Assembly (NCBI RefSeq): GCF_000429025.1
Contig: NZ_KE386834.1
Span: forward strand, 336,891 to 400,890
Length of the DNA stretch: 64,000 nt
Reading direction: 5' to 3'
Origin: Actinospineispora spinosispora DSM 44797
GTDB lineage: Bacteria; Actinomycetota; Actinomycetes; Mycobacteriales; Pseudonocardiaceae
The notes under the pieces were generated by a model that worked only from the letters and a program-made list of their open reading frames with translations, ran no database searches and was not told where the DNA came from. The stretch's first letter is position 1. Every line of letters begins with the position of its first letter. Positions 33,701 to 42,164 of the stretch are shown here, one piece after another. The position numbers and the translations under genes were made by a program.

Positions 33701-34522
33701 AAGCCGCTGCGGGACCCGGCGGAACCGGCGCCGGTGTCGCCCTCGGACCTCGAGAAGATCATGAAGTGCCCGCTGAAGTGGGTGCTGGAGCGGCACGGTG
33801 GCGACGACGGTGCCCTGCTGCCGTCGATCACCGGCTCGTTGGTGCACGCTCTCGTGCAGGCGACGGCGGGCGGCGCGACGACCGGCGAGGTGGACACCGC
33901 GCTGCGTGCCGCGTGGTCCTCGGTGGACGCGGGCGCGCCGTGGTTCGGTCGTCGTGAGCTGGACCGGGTGCGTGGCATGCTCACGGCTTTCCGGGGCTGG
34001 CTGGAGGAGAGCCGCCGGTCGGGGCTGTCCGAGGTCGAGGTGGAGAAGGGTCTGCAGCTGGCGCTGCCGGGTGGCGAGGACGGGCCCGATGTCCTGCTGC
34101 GGGGACGGGTGGACCGGCTGGAGGTCGACGCGGAGGGCCGGCCGGTGATCGTCGACGTCAAGACCGGGAAGACGGCGGTCAGCAAGCAGGACGCCGAGGC
34201 GCACCCGCAGCTCGCGGTGTACCAGCTGGCGGCGGTGCTCGGCGCGTTCCGGGACGTGCTGCGCGGGCCGGCGCCGGTCGAGCCGGGCGGCGCGCGCCTG
34301 CTGTTCCTGGCGGACCGGGGCGCGGACGGCCGGGCGAAGGAACGCATCCAGCCCGCGTTGACGCCGGAGGACATCACGACCTGGCGGCAGGAGCTGCACT
34401 CGGCGGCGAAGGAGACCGGGTCGGCGGCGTTCACCGCGCGGGAGAACTCGGACTGCGAGCGGTGCGGCGTGCGTACCAGCTGCCCGGTCACCGACGACGG
34501 TCGTCCGGTGACGAAACCGTGA
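30752..34522 (+). CDS. adnA: ATP-dependent helicase-nuclease subunit AdnA, with low-complexity insertion
   Basis: A 1256-residue subunit of the actinobacterial AdnAB end-resection motor. It has a UvrD-like ATPase (Walker A GGPGTGKTS at 41-49; motif II DDAQDLDP, which deviates from DExx as in other AdnA), later helicase motifs, then a RecB-type nuclease (LRGRVDRLEVD, VIVDVKTGKT). Four cysteines (KCPLKW; CERC and Cys five residues on) match an AddB-like 4Fe-4S site. Residues about 497-661 are a Pro/Glu/Asp-rich insertion between helicase segments, so the protein is about 200 residues longer than mycobacterial AdnA. The stop overlaps adnB (GTGA). The start ATG 30752 is provisional; GTG 30761 is also possible. 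Confidence 0.92.
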   Translation: MPDVTRPLLVRAPTPVRGEPRWDDSARAVLRHESGLLRVLGGPGTGKTSLLVESVRRRIMAGADPERLLVLVGSRRAGVELRERIGALVSADRAAQGSDAGFGTIREPLVRTVHSYAFGLLRLHAARIGDPPPRLLAGPEQDAVVRELLAGEAAGDVPGSGWPERLLPALDVPGFAAELRELLLRAAERGLGPYELAELGARLDMPEWVAAGRFFLTYEQVNLLRGAAGIESARAAAPALDAAELVATALDVLTTDPELLAAERERVRHLFTDDAQDLDPQQMQLVTLLGSTARTFVLAGDPDQAVLGFRGADPSALRDADPGGDRTVVLTSDHRAAPALCRATARLAARLPGAGPARARTSVVDSAVGEGTVSVEVFASSAQEAGWVADRLRRAHLSDGVPWSEMAVLVRSTTRSLPALRRAMLAAGVPMAVPGDQLPLGRQPAVVPLLLLLRAAADPEDLDADAALALLSSPLGAADPLRLRRLRRGLLRLHAAATPPTTTTTTTGPKPSEDPEDPGPQEPPPDDPMPEDWDLDDPGPDEPDLEEPPPEGVLKPPTRGAETPDSRGVDPGEQDRPMVPTSEPDQGEAGSASLRRSSGEGRRSECPHPESPTSTAAPQVSTSARPGDEGALFSEGAPDREAEGVREENSARNRPEDSDTLLVQALRDGAYGNPDPLAALPPKDTAALRKVAELLGLARAADERGASAEEVLWQVWQASGLATKWAAASSYPGPVGAQADRDLDAVVALFEAAARYTDRMPGGGDIAGFVQYIADQRIPGDSLAPRAPKGESVAVLTAHAARGRQWRVVAVAAVQEGSWPDPRLRGTLLGVERLVDAMAGIGLDPTFDGRPGEVLRDQQLSRVAPLLAEERRLFYLACSRASERLYVSGVRGEDEQPSRFLDELDPEPTDAEPDAPRPVTKPPRALILAELVGELRRAACTPPEDSPPGRAERAARQLARLAAAGVRGAHPDDWYGLAPTSTDKPLRDPAEPAPVSPSDLEKIMKCPLKWVLERHGGDDGALLPSITGSLVHALVQATAGGATTGEVDTALRAAWSSVDAGAPWFGRRELDRVRGMLTAFRGWLEESRRSGLSEVEVEKGLQLALPGGEDGPDVLLRGRVDRLEVDAEGRPVIVDVKTGKTAVSKQDAEAHPQLAVYQLAAVLGAFRDVLRGPAPVEPGGARLLFLADRGADGRAKERIQPALTPEDITTWRQELHSAAKETGSAAFTARENSDCERCGVRTSCPVTDDGRPVTKP
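32240..32735 (+). repeat. In-frame low-complexity insertion in adnA built of intergenic-type repeat DNA
   Basis: Within adnA, this roughly 495-bp segment encodes no domain. It contains the direct repeat GCTGAAACCCCCGACTC (32410 and 32432), related to the CGAGTCGGGCGTTTCG units of the intergenic array at 50764-50878, and a hairpin-like stretch at 32645-32697 (GTTTTCT...GGGGGCCCCCG...GAAGAAAAC). The flanking helicase sequence resumes at LLVQALRDGAYG. Confidence 0.7.
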
Positions 34523-37500
34523 CGGCGACGACGAGCCCGGTGCGCCCGACACCGGCCGGGTGGTTGACGCCCGCTCGCCTGGCGCACGCGCTGGGGGTGC
34601 CGCCGCCGACCGAGGAGCAGGCCGCGGTGATCGCCGCTCCCGCCGAGCCCGCGCTCGTCGTGGCCGGTGCCGGCGCCGGCAAGACCGAGACGATGGCGGC
34701 CAGGGTGGTGTGGCTGGTGGCGACCGGCGCGGTGCTGCCGGAGCAGGTCCTCGGTCTCACGTTCACCCGCAAGGCGGCGCAGCAGCTGGCCGACCGGGTG
34801 CGGTCCCGGCTGCGCAGGCTCGCCGGGTCGCGCCTGCTGGACGATCTGGACCCGACCGGGGCGCGCAAGGCCGCGCTGGTCGGTGAGGCCGGTGACGTGA
34901 CAGTGGCGACCTACCATGCGTACGCGGGTCGCCTGGTCGCCGAGCACGCACTGCGGTTGCCCGCCGAGCCGGGCGCCCGGCTGCTGTCCGAGACGGCGTC
35001 CTGGCAGCTCGCGCACCGGGTGGTCTCGACGTGGGCGGCCGACCTGGACATCGAACGGGTCCCGGCGACCGTCACCGGCTACCTGCTCGCGCTGGCCGGC
35101 GAGCTCGGTGAGCATCTGGTCGCTCCTGACCAGCTCAGGGAGCACGCCGAGGCGTTCGTCGGGCTGGTGGAGAACGCGCCGAGGGCGCCTCGGCAGCGGG
35201 CGGCGCTGGCACAGGACTTCCAGCGGATGGTGGACAACCAGCGGCTGCGCGTGGCGATGCTGCCGCTGGTGGAGGCGTTCACCGCGCGCAAGCGGGCCGA
35301 ACGTGCCGTGGACTTCGCCGACCAGATGGCGATCGCGGCCCGGATCGCCGCGCAGCACCCCGACGTCGGCGCCGGCGAACGGGAGCGCTACCACGCGGTG
35401 CTGCTCGACGAGTACCAGGACACCGGGCATGCGCAGCGGATTCTGCTGCGTTCGCTGTTCCGGGCCGACGCGGCCGACGCGCAGCCGGTCGCGGTCACCG
35501 CGGTGGGTGACCCGTGCCAGTCCATCTACGGCTGGCGCGGCGCGAGCGCGGCGAACCTGCCCCGGTTCAGCACCGACTTCCCGAGGCTGTCGATCGGTGG
35601 TGACCCGCAGCCCGCGACGCGCTACGGGCTGCTGACCAGCTTCCGCAATCCCGCGGAGGTGCTGACCCTGGCGAACGCGGTGTCCGCCGAGCTGCGCGCC
35701 GGTGACGTCGAGGTCGACGAGCTGCGTCCCCGGGAGGACGCACCGGCCGGCTCGGTCCGTCTGGCGCTGTGTTCCGATGTGACGACAGAGGTCGCCTGGG
35801 TGGCCGACGCGGTGGCCGCGCGGTGGCACGCCGGTCTGGAGCTGGACACACTCCCGACGGCCGCGGTGCTGGTGCGTCGCAGGGCGGACATGGCGGCGAT
35901 GGCGTCGGCGCTGCGTGCGCGGGACGTGCCGGTCGAGGTGGTCGGTCTGGGCGGTCTGCTGGCCGAGCCGGAGGTCCGGGACCTGGTCAGCGCGCTGCGA
36001 CTGGTGTCGGATCCCCTGGCCGGCACTGCCGCGATCCGCCTGGTCACCGGAGCGCGGTGGCGGCTGGGCGCCGCCGACCTCGCCGCGCTGTGGGCCAGGG
36101 CCAAGGAGCTGGCCACCCCCCTGGAAGCGCCGGCGGCACCGGGCATGGAACGGGAGATCGCCAGAGCGCTGCCCGGTGAGCTGGCCGAGCAGGCCGGTCT
36201 GGTCGACGCGCTGGACGACCCCGGCGAGCCGGAGCGCTACTCCGAGGCCGGCTTCCGGCGGATTCGACGGCTGGCCGGCGAGCTGACGTACCTGCGGGGC
36301 AGAGCCGGTCACGGTGGCGCGGGTCTGCCCGACCTCGTCGCGGACACCGAGCGTGCGCTGCTGCTGGACACCGAGACCGCATCGCGGCCCGGCCCGGTCG
36401 GGCGGGCGCACCTGGATGCGTTCGCCGACGTCGTCGCCGACTTCGCGGCGGGCGCCGAGGTCCCGACCCTGCCGGCGCTGCTCGACTACCTGGCCACCGC
36501 GGAGCAGGCGGAGGACGGGCTGCGTCCCGGTGAGGTGGAGGTGGCGGCCGACCGGGTCCAGATTCTGACCGTGCATGCCGCGAAGGGCCTCGAATGGGAG
36601 GTCGTCGCGGTACCGCACCTGGTGAAGAAGGTGTTCCCGGGTGCGCCGAAGAGCGGTTCGTGGCTGACGAACCCCGCCGAGCTGCCGGTCGTGCTGCGCG
36701 GCGACGCGCCGGACCTGCCCGACCCCCGACTGCCAGCCGACGGTGACCGCAAGGAGGTCACCGACGCGCTGAAGGACCACAAGGACGCCCTGGAGCAGCG
36801 GCGGCTGTCCGAGGAACGCCGGCTGCTGTACGTGGCGATCACCAGGGCCGAGCGTGAGCTGCTGCTGTCCGGGCACTGGTGGGCGGCGAGCGGCGACACC
36901 CCGCGCGGCCCGTCGAGCTTCCTGGAGGAGCTGCACGAGATCGCCGGGCAGCACCCCGGCATGGTCGTCGAGCAGTGGGCGGACGAGCCGGAGGACGGCG
37001 AGCCGAACCCGGTCACGCTCCAGGCGCGCACCGAGCGGTGGCCGGTGGACCCGTTCGGTGCCCGCCACGACGCGGTGCACGCCGGTGCCGCGCTCGTCCG
37101 CGCGGCGCTGGCGAAGCTCCCGGCGACCGACCAGATGGAGCTGTTCTCCACCGAGGAGGAGCCTCCGGAACTCGACCCTGGCGAGGACCCCGACGACCCG
37201 GAGGGCTGGGCGGCGGACGTGACGGTGCTCCTGGCCGAACGGGCCAGGGCACAGGCGGCGCGCCCCGAGGTCGCGTTGCCGTCGGCGTTGTCGGTCAGCC
37301 AGCTGGTGGAGCTGGCCGCCGACCCCGAAGCGCTCGCGGCCCGGCTGCGCAGGCCGATGCCGTTCCCGCCGAACCCGCACACCCGTCGCGGCACCGCGTT
37401 CCACGCCTGGCTGGAGCAGCTGTTCGGGGTGACCCGGCTGCTGGACATCGACGAGCTGCCCGGCGCGGGTGACGAGGGCGCGGCGGCCGACCACGAGCTG

Positions 37501-37896
37501 GAGCAGCTGCGGACCGCGTTCCTGGCCTCGGAATGGGCGCAGCGGCGGCCGGTCGAGGTCGAGGTGCCGTTCGAGACACTGGTCGACGGAATCAGCGTGC
37601 GCGGCCGGATGGACGCGGTGTTCGCCGACCCCGACGGCGGCTGGACGGTCGTGGACTGGAAGACCGGAACGGTGCCCGACGAGGCCCGGGTGCCCGCGCT
37701 GTCGGTGCAGCTGGCGGCGTACCGGATGGCGTGGGCGGCGTTGGCCGACGTCCCGGTCGAGCGGGTGCGCGCGGCGTTCCACTACGTGCGGGCCGATGTC
37801 ACCCTGCGTCCCGCCGACCTGCTGGACGCGTCCGGCCTGCGAGCCCTGTTGCGCAGCGTCCCGTCCCCGCTCACCGACCGGGGCGGTTTTTCTTGA
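34519..37896 (+). CDS. adnB: ATP-dependent helicase-nuclease subunit AdnB
   Basis: The 1125-residue partner of AdnA and the main motor of the complex. It is a UvrD/RecB superfamily 1 helicase: Walker A GAGAGKT at 50-56, TFTRKAAQQL, motif II LLDEYQDTGHAQ, GDPCQSIYGWRGA, VHAAKGLEWEVV and VAITRAERELL. The C-terminal RecB-like nuclease has VRGRMDAVFAD and WTVVDWKTGTVPDEA, with catalytic Asp/Lys. GTG 34519 overlaps the adnA stop. Together AdnAB unwinds and resects double-strand breaks in actinobacteria in place of RecBCD. Its stop codon lies in the left arm of a 28-bp hairpin. Confidence 0.95.
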   Translation: MTATTSPVRPTPAGWLTPARLAHALGVPPPTEEQAAVIAAPAEPALVVAGAGAGKTETMAARVVWLVATGAVLPEQVLGLTFTRKAAQQLADRVRSRLRRLAGSRLLDDLDPTGARKAALVGEAGDVTVATYHAYAGRLVAEHALRLPAEPGARLLSETASWQLAHRVVSTWAADLDIERVPATVTGYLLALAGELGEHLVAPDQLREHAEAFVGLVENAPRAPRQRAALAQDFQRMVDNQRLRVAMLPLVEAFTARKRAERAVDFADQMAIAARIAAQHPDVGAGERERYHAVLLDEYQDTGHAQRILLRSLFRADAADAQPVAVTAVGDPCQSIYGWRGASAANLPRFSTDFPRLSIGGDPQPATRYGLLTSFRNPAEVLTLANAVSAELRAGDVEVDELRPREDAPAGSVRLALCSDVTTEVAWVADAVAARWHAGLELDTLPTAAVLVRRRADMAAMASALRARDVPVEVVGLGGLLAEPEVRDLVSALRLVSDPLAGTAAIRLVTGARWRLGAADLAALWARAKELATPLEAPAAPGMEREIARALPGELAEQAGLVDALDDPGEPERYSEAGFRRIRRLAGELTYLRGRAGHGGAGLPDLVADTERALLLDTETASRPGPVGRAHLDAFADVVADFAAGAEVPTLPALLDYLATAEQAEDGLRPGEVEVAADRVQILTVHAAKGLEWEVVAVPHLVKKVFPGAPKSGSWLTNPAELPVVLRGDAPDLPDPRLPADGDRKEVTDALKDHKDALEQRRLSEERRLLYVAITRAERELLLSGHWWAASGDTPRGPSSFLEELHEIAGQHPGMVVEQWADEPEDGEPNPVTLQARTERWPVDPFGARHDAVHAGAALVRAALAKLPATDQMELFSTEEEPPELDPGEDPDDPEGWAADVTVLLAERARAQAARPEVALPSALSVSQLVELAADPEALAARLRRPMPFPPNPHTRRGTAFHAWLEQLFGVTRLLDIDELPGAGDEGAAADHELEQLRTAFLASEWAQRRPVEVEVPFETLVDGISVRGRMDAVFADPDGGWTVVDWKTGTVPDEARVPALSVQLAAYRMAWAALADVPVERVRAAFHYVRADVTLRPADLLDASGLRALLRSVPSPLTDRGGFS

Positions 37897-37957
37897 TCAC
37901 CACCGTCTGAGGGCTGTTTCCGGGCCCGAAAACAGCCCTCAGACGGTGGTGATCAAG
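37892..37957. terminator. Perfect 28-bp hairpin overlapping the adnB stop codon
   Basis: The arms 37892-37919 and 37930-37957 are exact reverse complements around a 10-nt loop, preceded by TTTTTCTT. The adnB TGA (37894-37896) is inside the left arm. The next gene is co-directional, so this insulates adnAB from it. Confidence 0.85.
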
Positions 37958-38020
37958 GTCTGGTGGTGAGCGGCGCTCTGTGCGAGCGGATGCAGGGTGG
38001 GTGGCCGTTAAGCTCGGGCC

Positions 38021-39139
38021 ATGAGTTCGAAGATCGTGCTGTTCGGCGCGACCGGGTACACCGGTGCGCGCACCGCCGAGGCGATGACCAGGCGGGGTCT
38101 GCAACCGGTGCTCGCCGGGCGGGACAAGGCCCGGCTGGACACGATCGCGCAGCGGCTCGGCGGGTTGTCCACCGCGCGCGCCGACGCCACCGACCCGGCC
38201 TCGGTCCGGGCGCTGATCGACAGCGGTGACGTGCTGGTCAGCACGGTCGGACCGTTCCAGAAGCTCGGCGAGGCGGTGGTCGCGGCGGCGGTCGACGCCG
38301 GCGCGGTCTACTTCGACTCGACGGGTGAGCCGCCGTTCGTCCGGCGTGTCTTCGAACACCACGGACCGGCCGCCGCCCGCACCGGTGCGGCACTGATCAC
38401 CGCGTTCGGCAACGACTACGTGCCCGGCACGCTCGCCGGGGCGCTCGCGCTCACCGAGGCGGGCGTCGCCGCGTCGTCGGTGCACATCGGCTACTTCATC
38501 ACCGGCGGCCGTGGCCAGGGCTTCTCCAAGGGCACGCTGAACTCGCTGGTCGGCGTGCTGCTCGAGCCGATGTACAGCTGGCGCGACGGCGCGCTCGTCG
38601 ACGAGCCAGCCGGCCGCAGGTACCGGACGTTCCAGGTCGCAGGCAGGGCCCGCCCCGGGGTCAGCATCGGCGCGACCGACCAGTTCGCGCTGCCTCGCCT
38701 CGCCGCGACCGGCGTCGCGCCGCGACTGCGCGACGTCGACACGTACCTGGGCTGGTTCGGCCCGGCCAGCCGCGCGGTGCACCTGGGATCCCGGGGTACG
38801 CCGCTGCTCGCCAAGTTCCCGCCCGCGGCCAGGGCGTTGACCGCGGCGGCCGGCAAGGTCGTCGCGCGGGCGTCCGAGGAGCCGAGCGCGGCGGCACTGG
38901 CGAGCTCCACGTCGTACTTCGTCAGCGAGGCCTACGACGCGTCCGGTGGCCTGCTGTCCAGGGTTCTGCTGACCGCGCCAGACGGCTACGCCATCACCGC
39001 GGAGCTGCTGGCCTGGGGCGCCGGGCACGCGCAGGAGCACGGCGTCATCGGTTCCGGCGCGCTCGACGCGGTCAGTGCGTTCGGGCTGGACACCCTGAAG
39101 AAGGGCGCTGAGCAGGCCAACGTCGTCGTGCAGTCCTGA
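38021..39139 (+). CDS. Saccharopine dehydrogenase-like NADP-binding oxidoreductase
   Basis: A 372-residue protein with an N-terminal Rossmann fold (IVLFGATGYTGARTAEAM) and features of the saccharopine dehydrogenase-like/trans-acting enoyl reductase family (LVSTVGPFQKLGEAVV, VYFDSTGEPPFVRR). Actinobacterial relatives reduce lipid or polyketide intermediates, or are uncharacterised; the substrate here is unknown. ATG 38021 lacks a strong ribosome-binding site. It stands alone between the adnB hairpin and the convergent DoxX gene. Confidence 0.82.
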   Translation: MSSKIVLFGATGYTGARTAEAMTRRGLQPVLAGRDKARLDTIAQRLGGLSTARADATDPASVRALIDSGDVLVSTVGPFQKLGEAVVAAAVDAGAVYFDSTGEPPFVRRVFEHHGPAAARTGAALITAFGNDYVPGTLAGALALTEAGVAASSVHIGYFITGGRGQGFSKGTLNSLVGVLLEPMYSWRDGALVDEPAGRRYRTFQVAGRARPGVSIGATDQFALPRLAATGVAPRLRDVDTYLGWFGPASRAVHLGSRGTPLLAKFPPAARALTAAAGKVVARASEEPSAAALASSTSYFVSEAYDASGGLLSRVLLTAPDGYAITAELLAWGAGHAQEHGVIGSGALDAVSAFGLDTLKKGAEQANVVVQS

Positions 39140-39142
39140 TAC

Positions 39143-39511
39143 TCAGGCTTCGCGGCGGACCTTCAGCGCCCACCGGATCATCGGGATCTGCAGCGGCAGC
39201 CGCCCGTAGACGAGCGCGCGCTGCCACAGCGGGCGGTCCGACCAGTCGATCGCCATCTTGACGTTCGCCGGGAAGACCCCGATGAACAGTCCGGCGGCGA
39301 GCAGGCCACCGGTGCGCCGGGTCCGCGGTGACGCGACCGCGGCGGCGACCCCCAGCTCGGCCACCCCGGACAGGTAGGTCCAGGTGCGGTGGCCGCCGGG
39401 CAGCGACTCGGGGACGATCGCGTCGAACTGCTTCGGCGCGACGAAGTGCAGGATGCCCATGACGGTGAGAAAACCCGACATGGCTGCCGCTGGGCTGGGA
39501 CGTGAGGCCAT
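39143..39511 (-). CDS. DoxX family membrane protein
   Basis: A 122-residue protein with about four hydrophobic helices and DoxX-like features (FLTVMGILHFVAPKQFDAIVPE, GVAELGVAAAVAS, RLPLQIPMIRWAL). DoxX-like proteins are often linked to thiol or redox homeostasis or to quinone oxidoreductases, but none is shown here. It is divergent from the potassium-channel gene, with 73 bp between the starts, and converges on the oxidoreductase with a 3-nt gap. Confidence 0.8.
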   Translation of the reverse strand: MASRPSPAAAMSGFLTVMGILHFVAPKQFDAIVPESLPGGHRTWTYLSGVAELGVAAAVASPRTRRTGGLLAAGLFIGVFPANVKMAIDWSDRPLWQRALVYGRLPLQIPMIRWALKVRREA

Positions 39512-39584
39512 GTAGTCAGCGTCTCACCGAGAAACCCGGTCCGTCGCCGGGCCACGCCGGGAGTCACACCTCTAGTCTGTCCGG

Positions 39585-40631
39585 GTGACAGCGCCCCGAC
39601 ACCAGGTGGAGCCGACGCTGCCCGGGTCCATCCGGCTACCGGACCGGGGGACCAGCCCCGCCGCCGCGATCGCCCGACGGCTCGGCGTGGCGACCTTCGC
39701 GTTGGCGGTCACCGTCGCGGTGGTCTACCTGGGCCGCGACGGCTACCGGGACCTCAACGAGGACGGCATCTCGCTGCTCGACGCGATCTACTACGCGACG
39801 GTCTCGTTGTCGACCACCGGCTACGGCGACATCACCCCGGCGACGGACTCGGCCAGGCTGATCAACATCCTGGTGGTGACGCCACTGCGGCTGCTCTTCC
39901 TGATCGTGCTGGTCGGTACGACCCTGGAGCTGCTCACCGAGCGTTCCCGGCAGGCGTTCAAGGCACAGAGATGGAGGTCCCGCGTGCGTGACCATGTGGT
40001 GGTCGTCGGCTTCGGCACCAAGGGCAACGCCGCGATCGACACGATGCTCGGCGACGGCGGCGACCCCGGGCGCATCGTCGTGGTCGACACGGATCCGGAG
40101 CGTCTGCGCCTGGCCGGCAACCGCGGCCTCGTGACGGTCAGCGGAAACGCCGCCCGGTCCGAGGTTCTGCGCGCCGCCGGCGCCGAACGTGCGGCGTCGA
40201 TCGTGGTGGCCCCGTCCCGGGACGACACCGCGGTGCTGGTCACCCTGACCGCCCGCGAGCTCGCGCCGAACGCGACGATCGTCGCGTCGGTGCGGGAGAC
40301 GGAGAACGTGCACCTCGTGCGCCAGTCCGGCGCTGACTCGGTGGTGGTCTCCTCGGAGACGGCGGGGCGGCTCCTCGGCATGGCGACCACGACGCCGAAC
40401 GTGGTGAACGTGATCGAGGACCTGATCACGCCCGACGTCGGGTTCTCGATCGCGCAGCGCGACATCGAGGTGTCCGAGGTCGGCGGCTCGCCGAGGCACC
40501 TGTCCGACATCGTGCTCGGTGTCGTCCGCGGCGTCACGCTGCACCGGGTGGACGCGCCCGCGGTGGACGCCCTGGAGCACGGCGACCGCCTCCTCTACGT
40601 CAAGAAGGTCACCCCGCCCGAGGGCAGCTGA
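39585..40631 (+). CDS. Potassium channel with RCK (TrkA-N) domain (Rv3200c-like)
   Basis: A 348-residue K+ channel subunit. It has an N-terminal transmembrane helix (ATFALAVTVAVVYLG), a pore loop with the selectivity filter TTGYGD (77-82), a second helix (PLRLLFLIVLVGTTLELL), then a cytoplasmic RCK domain (VVVVGFGTKGNAAIDTML; VVVDTDPERL) and an RCK-C-like tail. Tetramers would gate K+ in response to a nucleotide or ion. It lies downstream of adnAB as Rv3200c does, although two genes intervene here. GTG 39585 is the start. Confidence 0.9.
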   Translation: MTAPRHQVEPTLPGSIRLPDRGTSPAAAIARRLGVATFALAVTVAVVYLGRDGYRDLNEDGISLLDAIYYATVSLSTTGYGDITPATDSARLINILVVTPLRLLFLIVLVGTTLELLTERSRQAFKAQRWRSRVRDHVVVVGFGTKGNAAIDTMLGDGGDPGRIVVVDTDPERLRLAGNRGLVTVSGNAARSEVLRAAGAERAASIVVAPSRDDTAVLVTLTARELAPNATIVASVRETENVHLVRQSGADSVVVSSETAGRLLGMATTTPNVVNVIEDLITPDVGFSIAQRDIEVSEVGGSPRHLSDIVLGVVRGVTLHRVDAPAVDALEHGDRLLYVKKVTPPEGS

Positions 40632-40646
40632 CGCCGCGCACGGTAC

Positions 40647-40684
40647 GTCCACACCGCGCGCTGTGCGCGGCGCGCGGTGTGGAC
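40647..40684. terminator. Hairpin between convergent K+ channel and MFS genes
   Basis: GTCCACACCGCGCG at 40647-40660 pairs perfectly with 40671-40684; the 10-nt interior can extend the stem. It sits 16 nt after both flanking stop codons. Confidence 0.75.
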
Positions 40685-40699
40685 GGGAGGTGCGCGGTG

Positions 40700-41869
40700 T
40701 CAGGCTTGGAGCGGTGTGCGGCCGCGCAGACGGTGCAGCGCGTGCGCCGCTGCCGCGGTCAGCAGGGCCAGCGCCATCAGCAGTGCGCTCACCCACGGCG
40801 GCGCGCGGAAGCCGAAGCCCGCGGTGATCGCCGCGCCACCGAGCAGCGGGCCCACCGTGGCGCCGACGTTGAACGCGGCCGTGGCGAAGCCACCCGCCAG
40901 CGTCGGCGCCTCGGTGGCCAGGTAGAACACCCGAGAGATCAGCGTCGAGCCGGTGGCGAACGCGAGCGTCCCCAGCACGAGGACACCCACGACGGTCGTC
41001 ACCGTGCTGCCCGCGGTCAGCGCGAACAGCGACCAACCCAGGGTCAGCGCCGCCCCGCCGGTCACCAGCAGCGGGATCGGGCGGGTGTCGGCGAGCCGTC
41101 CGCCGATCGTGACCCCGAGGAAGGAGCCCACCCCGAACAACGCCAGCATGACCGGCATCCACCTGGAACCGATCCCGGTCACCTCGGTGAGCAGCGGGGT
41201 CAGGTAGGTGAAGGTGCAGAACGTCGCACCGTTGACCAGCGCGCCGAGCAGCAGGTAGGTCAGCAGACGGGGGTTACGCAGCGCCCGCAGCTCGTGGCGG
41301 GCACCGGGGGCGGCCGCACCGGGCGTCTCCGCCGGTACCGCCAGCAGGATCCCGACCACCGCCGGCACCGACAGCAACGCGACCGCCCAGAATGCCGACC
41401 GCCAGCCCCACAGCTCGCCGAGCAGCGCCCCGGCGGGCACGCCGGCCACACACGCGACGGTCACGCCGCTGACCACGATCGACGTGGCACGGCCTTTCAG
41501 GTTCGGCGCGACCAGCGTCGTCGCGGTGGCCAGGGCGGTCGCCCAGAAACCCGCGTTGGCCAGCGCCCCGGCGACCCTGGTGGCGAGCAGGATCGCGTAG
41601 CTCTCGGTGAGCGCACCGAGGATGTGGACGGCGATGAACGCCGCGAGGAAGCCGACCAGCGCTCGCCGACGCGGCCAGCGCAGGCTCAACAGCGCCATCA
41701 ACGGCGCCCCGACGACCATGCCGACGGCGAACGCCGAGGTCAGCGAGCCGGCGGCGGGAATGGACACGTGCATGTCCCTGGCGATGCCCGGGACGAGACC
41801 GGACAGCATGAACTCCGAGGTGCCCTGGGTGAACACGGCCAACCCGAGCATGTACACAGCGAATGGCAT
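40700..41869 (-). CDS. MFS efflux transporter, DHA1 (Cmx/CmlR-like) family
   Basis: A 389-residue major facilitator with 12 predicted helices and DHA1 motifs: FTQGTSEFMLSGLVPGIARDM at the N-terminus (split over helix 1), RWPRRRAL in the loop 2-3 and motif C-like SGVTVACVAGVPAGALLG in helix 5. It is close in pattern to actinobacterial chloramphenicol-type exporters. Drug specificity cannot be inferred. ATG 41869 is chosen because the upstream extension is Arg-rich and lacks homology. It is divergent from the RDD-protein gene. Confidence 0.85.
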   Translation of the reverse strand: MPFAVYMLGLAVFTQGTSEFMLSGLVPGIARDMHVSIPAAGSLTSAFAVGMVVGAPLMALLSLRWPRRRALVGFLAAFIAVHILGALTESYAILLATRVAGALANAGFWATALATATTLVAPNLKGRATSIVVSGVTVACVAGVPAGALLGELWGWRSAFWAVALLSVPAVVGILLAVPAETPGAAAPGARHELRALRNPRLLTYLLLGALVNGATFCTFTYLTPLLTEVTGIGSRWMPVMLALFGVGSFLGVTIGGRLADTRPIPLLVTGGAALTLGWSLFALTAGSTVTTVVGVLVLGTLAFATGSTLISRVFYLATEAPTLAGGFATAAFNVGATVGPLLGGAAITAGFGFRAPPWVSALLMALALLTAAAAHALHRLRGRTPLQA

Positions 41870-42164
41870 GAGAAGACGCTCCGAGCCCGCGCCGAGACGA
41901 CGGCGCGGTGATCGATCCCGGCTCAGCGGGAGAAGTGAACAGGGCGCGGCGCGGCGGCGGTGATGCCAACGATCGACGAGAACGAATGCCGTTGGCCACC
42001 GGATCACCGGTGGCTAGGCTCTAGACGCCTCGGGGCTGTTCACAGCGGTGACACTAACAACGGCCGCGGCGCGGTGTCCACAGCGATTGGCGGAGGCGCC
42101 AACTTCGTGCCGGTTCCGCGATTCGGCTGCCCGGATCGCCTCTCGACTGGAAGTCTTCGGCACT
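41870..42164. promoter_or_regulatory. Divergent promoter region, MFS and RDD genes
   Basis: About 295 bases between divergent starts. I see no strong repeat. The stretch near 42015 (GGCTAGGCTCTAGACG) is the most promoter-like AT-containing segment. Confidence 0.35.

Noticed and set aside
33373..37782. A 1469-codon minus-strand open frame opposite adnA/adnB
   Set aside because: It is the antisense shadow of GC-rich codons; the plus strand carries full helicase and nuclease motifs and coupled starts.
40679..41911. Plus-strand 410-codon frame opposite the DHA1 exporter
   Set aside because: It is Arg/Gln/Asp-rich low complexity, the typical antisense of membrane-helix codons.
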